Positions 58,004-64,000 of a DNA stretch of 64,000 nt are shown in pieces. Position numbers and translations under genes: made by a program. The notes under the pieces are model-generated. The model had not been told where the DNA came from. It saw only the letters and a list, made by a program, of their open reading frames with translations, and searched no databases. Source of the stretch: Bacillota bacterium (GTDB lineage: Bacteria > Bacillota > Clostridia > Oscillospirales > Acutalibacteraceae); the NCBI GenBank assembly GCA_023458755.1, contig JAEWYE010000062.1:1-64000 (forward strand), read 5' to 3'. How positions within the stretch are numbered: position 1 is the first letter of the stretch; every line of letters starts with the position of its first letter.

Positions 58004-59031
58004 TAATAGGATACCAGCATGTAAATGGCATTTCCCACACAGTACACCATAGCCGCCATCATGCCCACATTCCAAATCAATGCACTCCACCGAGTGGAAG
58101 CCGGCATTAAGGTTTTGGGTTTATCCATATGAAAAAACTGCTGGTTTTTCATGCATAAAAAGACCAGCGAGAGTATTCCGATTACAATTAAAGCCAACAT
58201 AATCCAGTTGGTAATCTGTGCAGCATACTCCTTGCCCTGATAGCGTTCCAAAAAATCATACAGCAGCGAAAACGAATTATTGAAGGCGTGAATCGCGACG
58301 GTAATCCACAGATTCCCAGTTCGCACCACGATGAACGCAAGTGCCAAACCGACAATGAAGGCAAACGGTATTTGAATAAAATTCCCGTGAAACATTCCGA
58401 ATAAAAAGGCGGAACCAAAAATTGCAAAACCGTCTCCATATTTGCGCAAACGGCTTAAAATAACACCGCGAAAAACAAATTCTTCTACGAACGGCGGAAT
58501 AACCATAATGCTTATGCAATATAAAATATTTGCGTACAGATTTTCCGTTTTGGGCTCCGATGGCAGATTCCCACTGAATCCCATCGACTGTAAAATAGTC
58601 ACAACAATGTTCGCAGGAATATTTGCGAGCATACAAACCGCTACGCCAAAGCATACGCACGCGATGGCAGTTAAAATGGAAACACGTTCAAACGGCAAAA
58701 CATCCACAACCGGCAGATGCTTAATCTTCAAATAGATCGCAAACGGTACTACCAAAAAAAGCGTGTAAATCGCACCGGAAAACAGGTAATACAAAATGGG
58801 AGTGAAGCCGCCCCACCCATCTGAATAGGAAAACTGATAGCCAATCAAGCTTAAAAAAAATTTGCCTATCAGGGCAAGCACTGCCGGGGAAACCAGCGCC
58901 ACAAAAAAAGCCCATCCCAATCCGCAGGCGGTTTTGCGAAGTTCACGCTTTTCCGAATCATACGGGTGAAATGGTTGATAAGGCTGATACTGGGGCAGAT
59001 AATAGGGCTGATTGTTCGGAGGATAATACAT
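58003..59031 (-). CDS. CPBP-family intramembrane metalloprotease (CAAX-like)
   Basis: A 342-residue protein with a proline/tyrosine-rich cytoplasmic start (YYPPNNQPYYLPQYQPYQPF) and about eight membrane segments. The motifs are EEFVFRGVILSRLR (glutamates and arginine), FGMFHGN (first histidine) and VAIHAFNNSF (second histidine and asparagine). Members cleave or process prenylated or membrane-bound peptides or serve as immunity factors for bacteriocins; no bacteriocin was seen here. Coupled to tadA by a one-base overlap. Confidence 0.87.
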   Translation of the reverse strand: MYYPPNNQPYYLPQYQPYQPFHPYDSEKRELRKTACGLGWAFFVALVSPAVLALIGKFFLSLIGYQFSYSDGWGGFTPILYYLFSGAIYTLFLVVPFAIYLKIKHLPVVDVLPFERVSILTAIACVCFGVAVCMLANIPANIVVTILQSMGFSGNLPSEPKTENLYANILYCISIMVIPPFVEEFVFRGVILSRLRKYGDGFAIFGSAFLFGMFHGNFIQIPFAFIVGLALAFIVVRTGNLWITVAIHAFNNSFSLLYDFLERYQGKEYAAQITNWIMLALIVIGILSLVFLCMKNQQFFHMDKPKTLMPASTRWSALIWNVGMMAAMVYCVGNAIYMLVSY

Positions 59032-59054
59032 ATGATCACTCCTTTATTTTTTGG

Positions 59055-59128
59055 TGCGCTCGGGAGGATTCGAACCTCTGGCCTGTCGCTTAGGAGGCGA
59101 CCGCTCTATCCTACTGAGCTACGAACGC
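59055..59128 (-). tRNA. tRNA-Arg (anticodon CCU)
   Basis: Acceptor GCGTTCG/CGAGCGC (one T-G pair), anticodon arm GTCGC-CTCCTAA-GCGAC with anticodon CCT, T-loop GGTTCGAATCC; CCA encoded at 59054-59052. Stands alone between the CPBP gene and the sigma-like gene. Confidence 0.96.
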
Positions 59129-59198
59129 ATATCAACCCATCTATTTTACAACAGGCATCCTGATTTGTCAATCGTCGAAGCTATGCCTGCCGTTCGTA

Positions 59199-59504
59199 TC
59201 ATTCCAGCTTGGGGAATGAATACCGCAGTACATTTTCCAGCCGCTTCCTTGCCTTCTTTAAATGTTTAGAGGCGGTTGGCACGCCGATATGGAGCTGACG
59301 CGCTACTTCGGTCACTGTTTTTCCTTCGTAATAGCGCATTTGCACACATTCCTGCTGACGCTGGGTGAGTTCCCCTTCGATTGCTTTGGAAAGCATGCGG
59401 ACCATGCGTAGGTGTCCGCTGTCTACTTCCTGCCGTTGGTTGGAAAACCCGTCATCAGACAAAATATTTAAGAACGGATCAATATTCAGAACAACCTTTT
59501 TCAT
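59199..59504 (-). CDS. Sigma-70 region 4-like helix-turn-helix protein
   Basis: A 101-residue protein. The C-terminal half, LTQRQQECVQMRYYEGKTVTE and then VARQLHIGVPTASKHLKKAR, is a region 4 helix-turn-helix as in sigma factors and ArpU/YlxM-type regulators. Regions 1-3 are absent, so alone it could bind only -35-like DNA. The N-terminal part resembles no known domain. The ATG follows the stop of the next gene directly (TAAATG), so the two are co-translated. A split sigma factor, an accessory protein or a repressor are all possible. Confidence 0.75.
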   Translation of the reverse strand: MKKVVLNIDPFLNILSDDGFSNQRQEVDSGHLRMVRMLSKAIEGELTQRQQECVQMRYYEGKTVTEVARQLHIGVPTASKHLKKARKRLENVLRYSFPKLE

Positions 59505-59729
59505 TTACGCACCCCACGCGGCAGGAGCATGATCCCCCGCATAGCTTTGCAAAAGCAATCCGGTATGCTTACATTCCAGATACATGGAATATAGCATATA
59601 AATTCGGCGATTCAGTTCACATGCTTCTTTGTGCTTCGCCTTCTTCAGTTCTGCGCGCAGACCGTCAATACGCAGCCGTATTTGCTGAGCTTCTTCCAGA
59701 TACTCCTGTCCCCATTCGTTAAAGTCCAT
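59505..59729 (-). CDS. Small coiled-coil protein co-translated with the sigma-like protein
   Basis: A 74-residue charged helical protein (YLEEAQQIRLRIDGLRAELK and KEACELNRRIYMLYSMYL in sequence), predicted as an antiparallel coiled coil. The stop codon abuts the start of the sigma-like gene, as is usual for partner proteins. It resembles small phage or element-encoded proteins found next to region-4 regulators. No enzymatic motif. The start at 59729 follows GGATGATAGGATCC. Confidence 0.65.
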   Translation of the reverse strand: MDFNEWGQEYLEEAQQIRLRIDGLRAELKKAKHKEACELNRRIYMLYSMYLECKHTGLLLQSYAGDHAPAAWGA

Positions 59730-59842
59730 TCGGATCCTATCATCCTTTCACATTCAAGAAATTCGGTATTTTTCTTCTCTTCTTCCATATAGAGACGAAC
59801 CCGCTCTATTCGTCATATTCCAGTTCTGCATGGATTTAAATA

Positions 59843-59917
59843 GAACTTTTGTTCGCTTATATTCTTTATTTTAGCAGAATTAAGCAGAATGTGCAAGAAA
59901 ATATAGAACATTTGTTT
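59843..59917 (-). promoter_or_regulatory. Promoter flanked by LexA-like boxes
   Basis: On the minus strand TTGCAC (59896-59891), a 17-base spacer and TAAAAT (59873-59868) form a promoter. GAAC-TTTT-GTTC (59843-59854), a perfect Firmicutes SOS-box core, lies just after the start site. GAAC-ATTT-GTTT (59906-59917), one base from the core, lies just before the -35. The pair frames the promoter of the coiled-coil/sigma-like genes. Confidence 0.55.
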
Positions 59918-60005
59918 TTATTTTAATATATATAGAGACAATAATAGTACTTTAAATTTGCAAATAAATTGCAATCTCATTGGTGCCGGATAAAATAGAA
60001 TAGTA

Positions 60006-60040
60006 AAAGGCACCGATTTTTCAACCAAATCGGTGCCTTT
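60006..60040. terminator. Terminator of the polar amino-acid ABC operon
   Basis: AAAGGCACCGATTT and AAATCGGTGCCTTT pair perfectly around a 7-base loop, 22 bases after the ATPase gene stop. Confidence 0.85.
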
Positions 60041-60061
60041 CATTTTCGTCTTCACTTTTGC

Positions 60062-60820
60062 TTAATTTTTTCGGAATCGTGCAAGAAACTCAATTGTACG
60101 GTCATTTTTCGGATGAGTAAACACTTCTTCTGGCGTTCCTTCTTCTGCAATCACGCCGTCGTCCATAAAGACCACACGTGACGCAACATCGCGGGCAAAC
60201 GCCATCTCGTGCGTAACAATAATCATGGTCAGGCCTTCGTTTGCCAGGCTCTGCATAACCTCAAGCACTTCGCCCACCATTTGGGGATCCAACGCGCTGG
60301 TCGGTTCGTCGAACAGCAGCACTTCCGGTCCCATAGCCAGTGCGCGGGCAATAGCGACACGTTGTTTTTGCCCGCCGGAAAGCTGGTGCGGCTTCGCGTT
60401 TACATACGGTGCCATGCCAACCTTTGTTAAAAACTTCATCGCCGTTTCTTTTGCTGTTCCGTTATCTGTTTTCAGCACTTTTTTCATTCCGACCATGCAG
60501 TTTTCCAGTACGGTCATATTGTTAAACAGATTGAACTGCTGGAATACCATACCGACCTTTGCACGGTAAGCAGGGATTTTGGATGCGTTTTCCATAATGT
60601 TTTTGCCGTGAAACAAAATCTCGCCCGAAGTCGGTGTTTCCAGAACATTGATGCAGCGCAGCAATGTGGATTTTCCGGAACCGGAAGCGCCGATGATACA
60701 GATTACTTCACCCTGATTGGTATTAAAGTCAATATCTTTTAATATTTCATGATCGCCGAAGCTTTTGTTTAAATGATTCACCTGCAAAACCGGAATATTA
60801 TTCGCATCTATTTGTTCCAT
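60062..60820 (-). CDS. glnQ: Polar amino-acid ABC transporter ATP-binding protein (GlnQ-like)
   Basis: A 252-residue ATPase with Walker A GASGSGKSTLLRC, Q-loop MVFQQFNLFNNMTVLEN, signature LSGGQKQRVAIARALA, Walker B VLLFDEPTSALDPQMVG and switch histidine IVTHEMAFARDV, all canonical. It overlaps the permease gene by 13 bases. Highest similarity in style is to glutamine/arginine/histidine importers; the substrate is not certain. Confidence 0.93.
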   Translation of the reverse strand: MEQIDANNIPVLQVNHLNKSFGDHEILKDIDFNTNQGEVICIIGASGSGKSTLLRCINVLETPTSGEILFHGKNIMENASKIPAYRAKVGMVFQQFNLFNNMTVLENCMVGMKKVLKTDNGTAKETAMKFLTKVGMAPYVNAKPHQLSGGQKQRVAIARALAMGPEVLLFDEPTSALDPQMVGEVLEVMQSLANEGLTMIIVTHEMAFARDVASRVVFMDDGVIAEEGTPEEVFTHPKNDRTIEFLARFRKN

Positions 60821-61623
60821 AAATGCTCACCTCCGTCTTTCGGCACTTTTTTCCCCGAAATAGGTGCCATCGGGTCAGCCATCGGATCATTTGGAACTAA
60901 CGTATAATAATTGCTTCCGTCGATTTTGCGTTCAATCCAGCGAAGCAGGCGGGAGCAGGTATACGTCATAATCAGGTAAATCACACTGATGATGAAGAAG
61001 GTTTCAAAGTATTTGTAATAGACACCGGCCGCGGACTTGCCGGAGAAATAAAGCTCGGTAACCGAGATGACATTCAACACTGAAGTATCTTTAATGTTGA
61101 TAATTAGGTTGTTGCCAATCTGCGGCATGATGTTGCGGACGGTTTGCGGCATAACCACATTCAGCATGGTTTGCCAGTGTGTCATGCCGATTGCCTTTGC
61201 AGCCTCGGTCTGACCGACATCAATGGATTCAATGCCTCCGCGCACGGTTTCCGCCATATATGCGCCTGTGTTGATGGACACTACCAAAAAGCCGGCAAAC
61301 ATGGCGGACATATCAATGTGAAACATCTGCGCGGAACCGTAATAAACCACCATGGCCTGCACAATCATTGGCGTACCGCGAAATACCTCAATGTAGATAG
61401 TCAAAATAATCTGCAGAATTTTATGTAAAATTCTTGCTAGTATATTTGCATTCGGACTAATTGGTATTGTTCGGAGAACACCTACGAGTAAACCAATGAT
61501 ACAGCCAATCAGTGTACCGACAATCGCGAGTGCCATGGTTGTCCCGGCACCCTGCAAAAACAAACCGCCATACTGCTGGACCAAATACCATACCCATTCA
61601 AAGAAACTGGCATTATCCGCCAT
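60808..61623 (-). CDS. Polar amino-acid ABC transporter permease
   Basis: A 271-residue permease with about five membrane segments. VYGSA-type second helix and the EAA loop EAAKAIGMTHWQTMLNVVMPQTVRNIMP are typical of the HisM family. A C-terminal soluble tail of about 45 residues (YTLVPNDPMADPMAPISGKK) is longer than usual. The start is ATG at 61623 after AGGAAGTGAG. Only one permease is present, so the channel is a homodimer. Confidence 0.9.
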   Translation of the reverse strand: MADNASFFEWVWYLVQQYGGLFLQGAGTTMALAIVGTLIGCIIGLLVGVLRTIPISPNANILARILHKILQIILTIYIEVFRGTPMIVQAMVVYYGSAQMFHIDMSAMFAGFLVVSINTGAYMAETVRGGIESIDVGQTEAAKAIGMTHWQTMLNVVMPQTVRNIMPQIGNNLIINIKDTSVLNVISVTELYFSGKSAAGVYYKYFETFFIISVIYLIMTYTCSRLLRWIERKIDGSNYYTLVPNDPMADPMAPISGKKVPKDGGEHLWNK

Positions 61624-61721
61624 AAGGATACTCACTTCCTATCATCAGTTTTGCCGGTGCACCGCAACCGTATGGATAATCCTTTACGGTTACGGTACGC
61701 CGGCTGTTTCAATCAAGTGAA

Positions 61722-62582
61722 TTATTTAGACAGAGGCTGATGTTTGATTGCATCCTGCATCATGGCTTCACGGTCTTTGTCCGAAATGGAAGCAAGTGCT
61801 TTGTTAATTTTATCTTTCAGCTCGGTATTGCCCTTCTTTATAGCAATACCCATTTGCACATCTTCATCGGACGCTTTGAACGCGCCGCTCGCTTCAAAGT
61901 CAAGCATAACCAGATTGCTGTTGGAATAGGATGCCGCCATTGCGGTTGGTTTATCGGTCACCAAGACTTCTGTTTTGCCGGAAGAAAGAGAAACAATCAT
62001 GGCAGGAACATCTGCCAAAGCCGGCTGCTTGACCGCGCTTGGAATCTGATCCAGCATCTTGTACCAAATGGTGTTCTGCTGTGAAGTGCAGGTTGCGCCC
62101 TTCAAATCGGCAACACTTTTTGCCGAAGCATATTTGCCGTCTTTCTTTACAAGGGCAACAATGCTCGCGTTGTAGTAAACATCCGAGAAATCAACGGTCT
62201 TCTTGCGATCCGCGGTAATGCTCATACCGGCAATTACTGCGTCCAGCTTGCCGGAACTGACACCCGGAGCCAAACCGTCCCACTCTGTTTTTACGATTTC
62301 AAGATCATAGCCGATGCTGTCAGCAATCTTCTTGGCCATAATAACATCGTAGCCATAAGCGTACTGGCCATCCGCATTTGATATTTTTACTGCGCCGTTA
62401 TCGGCATTGGTCTGTGTCCAGTTAAACGGAGCGTACCCACACTCCATACCAACTTTCAGCACTTTTTTTGTACCGGAAGTTCCGGCATCCGTTTTCTTTG
62501 TACATCCCGCAAAAGAAGCGAAAACACCTGCCAACAAAGCCGCGCAAAGGAACATTGACAATACCTTTCTGGATCTTTTCAT
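61722..62582 (-). CDS. Polar amino-acid ABC transporter substrate-binding lipoprotein
   Basis: A 286-residue lipoprotein: signal sequence with lipobox FAGC (about residue 25) and a family 3 binding fold. VGMECGYAPFNWTQ near the start, AGMSITADRKKTVDFSDVYY in the middle and the lysine/aspartate binding residues match glutamine/arginine/lysine binders. The start at 62582 follows AAAGGGGTAAGAAAT. It is the first gene after a consensus promoter and a structured leader. Confidence 0.92.
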   Translation of the reverse strand: MKRSRKVLSMFLCAALLAGVFASFAGCTKKTDAGTSGTKKVLKVGMECGYAPFNWTQTNADNGAVKISNADGQYAYGYDVIMAKKIADSIGYDLEIVKTEWDGLAPGVSSGKLDAVIAGMSITADRKKTVDFSDVYYNASIVALVKKDGKYASAKSVADLKGATCTSQQNTIWYKMLDQIPSAVKQPALADVPAMIVSLSSGKTEVLVTDKPTAMAASYSNSNLVMLDFEASGAFKASDEDVQMGIAIKKGNTELKDKINKALASISDKDREAMMQDAIKHQPLSK

Positions 62583-62656
62583 ATTTCTTACCCCTTTCAA
62601 TTGCTTGCCGCATAACAGTAAAATTGCAATCTTAAAACTTGCAATTAAATTGAGAA

Positions 62657-62697
62657 GGGCATCAACCTTCCAAAAGAAAGTTGACGCCCGTGTCAAC
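62657..62697 (-). promoter_or_regulatory. Two mutually exclusive hairpins in the transporter leader
   Basis: On the minus strand GTTGAC (62697-62692) can pair with GTCAAC (62685-62680) across a 6-base loop. Alternatively GGGCGTCAAC (62689-62680) pairs with GTTGATGCCC (62666-62657). The shared GTCAAC makes them exclusive. TTCTC, not a long T-run, follows the second. This could be an attenuator or a ribosome-access switch in a 190-base leader. Confidence 0.45.
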
Positions 62698-62779
62698 ATA
62701 ATTCAGAAAAACAGCCGCTGACTTTATTTGTGAAAGCACAGGGTGCATTTTACAGTAGTAGCGCGCTGAATTTCTTTAA

Positions 62780-62808
62780 ATTATATACTGTTTATATACA
62801 TATGTCAA
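62780..62808 (-). promoter_or_regulatory. Consensus sigma-A promoter of the polar amino-acid transporter operon
   Basis: On the minus strand TTGACA (62808-62803), a 17-base spacer and TATAAT (62785-62780): a perfect match. The start is near 62773. The stretch 62809-63042 holds no gene. Confidence 0.88.
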
Positions 62809-63042
62809 TTAAATTTATGAAATAGTTTGCAATTTTATTGTGACTATCATTCATATTATTGTCTAATTCATGTCAAATTTCCAATATATCGCTCTTTTAT
62901 GCAAGATAACGCAAAACAATTTCATGCTTTTTATTCCTTCCTGCAGGTTTCCGAAAAACAATGTCGTATATGATTTGCGAAAATCAGCCCTTATTTTCCA
63001 GGGATTCACGAACCTCTGCACAGCCGGACAAATTTTACGGAT

Positions 63043-63079
63043 TAAAAAAGGTCTTTCTGCTTTTCATACAGAAAGACCT
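63043..63079 (-). terminator. Terminator of the LCP-family gene
   Basis: On the minus strand AGGTCTTTCTG (63079-63069) pairs with CAGAAAGACCT (63059-63049), followed by TTTTTT. Confidence 0.92.
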
Positions 63080-63096
63080 GCTGTATCAACATTTCC

Positions 63097-63999
63097 TTAG
63101 TTGCCTGAGCTTGTACCGTCTGACGGGAAATTGTAATCGTCTTCATAGATGAATTTTGCGGCAATCAAACTGTTTTTCTCCATATCAGCATCGATTACAT
63201 CGTTTCCTTCCACTCCGCCTATTGTTACCTTTGCACTGCTCCATGTATTGTCTGCAGGGATGCGGTTTTGGCTAATCGGATATTTCATATAGGTAAGGGA
63301 ATTTGCAGCCATATCCACCACTTTGCTCTTACTCATGTTGGTGGTAACCAATTTGAGTACGTCGGAAAGCGTGGCATCAATGGTGCCCAAATCGGAATTT
63401 TTAAACTTTTCAATAACACTGCTGAATACTTTGCGCTGGCGCTCAGTACGTGCAAAATCACTGCCAATGGCTCGGATTCGTGAATAATACAATGCCTGCT
63501 TGCCGGTCAGCAATTGCGCTCCCGCAGATATATACTTATTTTTGGGTTCACCGGACCACCGGTTAACCAAATCTGCTTCTCCCTGCGTAACCGTTATCGT
63601 AACGCCGCCTAAGCGGTTAATGATGTTGGCAAAGGAACTGTAGCCGACCAAAACATAATTGTCAATATCAATACCAAAGTCACTTTCAATCGTCTGCACG
63701 GTCAGCGGTGCCCCACCGATGGAGTAGGCCACATTGATACGGTTTTTCTCACTGCATCCGGGAATATCCACATATAAATCGCGCAAAAAAGAGGTAGTTT
63801 TTAATTTTTTATGTCGTGTATCAACCGACACAAGCATCATGCTGTCACTGCGGCCAACATCATTTTTCTGGTAATCATCTACGCCCATGATTAAAATATT
63901 CTTTATTGCGTCGTCGTGGTACAAACCGTTTTTCATATAGATATTGCCTAAATCCGTAGCTGTACTGGAATTTACCTCGGCACTTGCGACATAAGAGGC
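63097..63999 (-). CDS. LytR-CpsA-Psr family protein, 5' end beyond the window
   Basis: LCP proteins attach teichoic acids or other glycopolymers to peptidoglycan. The visible 300 residues read in one frame from the right edge and include the core of the domain: LIMGVDDYQKNDVGRSDSMM with catalytic arginine/aspartate, TTSFLRDLYVDIPG with the second arginine, INVAYSIGG, and LTGKQALYYSRIRAIGSDFARTERQRKV. The N-terminal membrane anchor must lie to the right of the window. An ATG at 63936 lies inside the domain and is not the true start, because the frame stays open with domain-like sequence to the edge. Confidence 0.9.
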   Translation of the reverse strand, partial: ASYVASAEVNSSTATDLGNIYMKNGLYHDDAIKNILIMGVDDYQKNDVGRSDSMMLVSVDTRHKKLKTTSFLRDLYVDIPGCSEKNRINVAYSIGGAPLTVQTIESDFGIDIDNYVLVGYSSFANIINRLGGVTITVTQGEADLVNRWSGEPKNKYISAGAQLLTGKQALYYSRIRAIGSDFARTERQRKVFSSVIEKFKNSDLGTIDATLSDVLKLVTTNMSKSKVVDMAANSLTYMKYPISQNRIPADNTWSSAKVTIGGVEGNDVIDADMEKNSLIAAKFIYEDDYNFPSDGTSSGN

Positions 64000-64000
64000 T

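Noticed and set aside
59958..62644. Paired TTGCAA motifs on both sides of the polar amino-acid transporter operon
   Set aside because: TTGCAA is a short self-complementary word in AT-rich DNA; pairs at 59958/59969 and 62624/62639 are probably chance.
62640..62740. Second leader peptide in front of the polar amino-acid transporter (ATG near 62738)
   Set aside because: The 28-codon frame has no ribosome site and no run of a single amino acid.
1..64000. CRISPR array, rRNA genes, phage structural genes, toxin-antitoxin pairs
   Set aside because: No regularly spaced repeats, no rRNA sequence and no phage or toxin motifs were recognised in the window.

Overview
This window comes from a low-to-mid GC, anaerobic, endospore-forming member of the Clostridia, probably of the Ruminococcaceae/Oscillospiraceae type; I cannot name the species. 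The evidence is the sporulation genes (gpr, spoIIP, spoVAE), pyruvate phosphate dikinase, strong AGGAGG ribosome sites, consensus sigma-A promoters, and gene blocks typical of Firmicutes (glmU-prs-pth, S20 next to gpr-spoIIP).

Layout. 1-15 kb is mostly core: the tail of a transposase, gpr-spoIIP, rpsT, spoVAE, amtB-glnK behind a terminator-type leader, a HAD phosphatase, asnB, mnmA with a flavodoxin, a bactofilin and several small proteins. 15-18.4 kb is a minus-strand ABC transporter whose binding protein resembles the cysteine-binding protein CjaA. Its leader encodes a Cys/Met-rich peptide followed by competing hairpins and a terminator, a complete transcription-attenuation layout. 18.5-18.75 kb holds a frameshifted DUF2318 pseudogene. 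19-31.5 kb is a plus-strand carbohydrate cluster: an MglBAC-type importer, GH3 and GH42 glycosidases, then a YesN/YesM-type two-component system and an ABC ATPase homologue that has lost all its catalytic motifs. 31.6-32.2 kb is a five-tRNA cluster (Gly, Arg, His, Gln, Lys). 32.3-41.5 kb is a minus-strand housekeeping run: a ClpE-like ATPase, pgsA, cvpA, truA, pth, prs and a shortened glmU. ppdK follows on the plus strand.

44.9-55.3 kb is a single-direction pectin-utilisation block: GntR regulator, kduI, kduD, ABC importer (no ATPase), GH28, GH105, a TIM-barrel isomerase and pectin methylesterase. The enzymes lack signal peptides, so it looks built for importing methylated oligogalacturonides and degrading them in the cytoplasm. 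The block is bracketed by a 32-bp direct repeat of the 3' end of ppdK, which suggests it arrived as an insertion at that gene.

55.7-64 kb returns to mixed core: a DUF5640-like membrane-anchored protein, a soluble PocR chemoreceptor, tadA, a CPBP protease, tRNA-Arg(CCU), a sigma-region-4 protein with a coiled-coil partner behind LexA-like boxes, a polar amino-acid ABC transporter with a consensus promoter and structured leader, and a LytR-CpsA-Psr protein running off the right edge.

All assignments come from reading motifs by eye. No database search or folding program was run.
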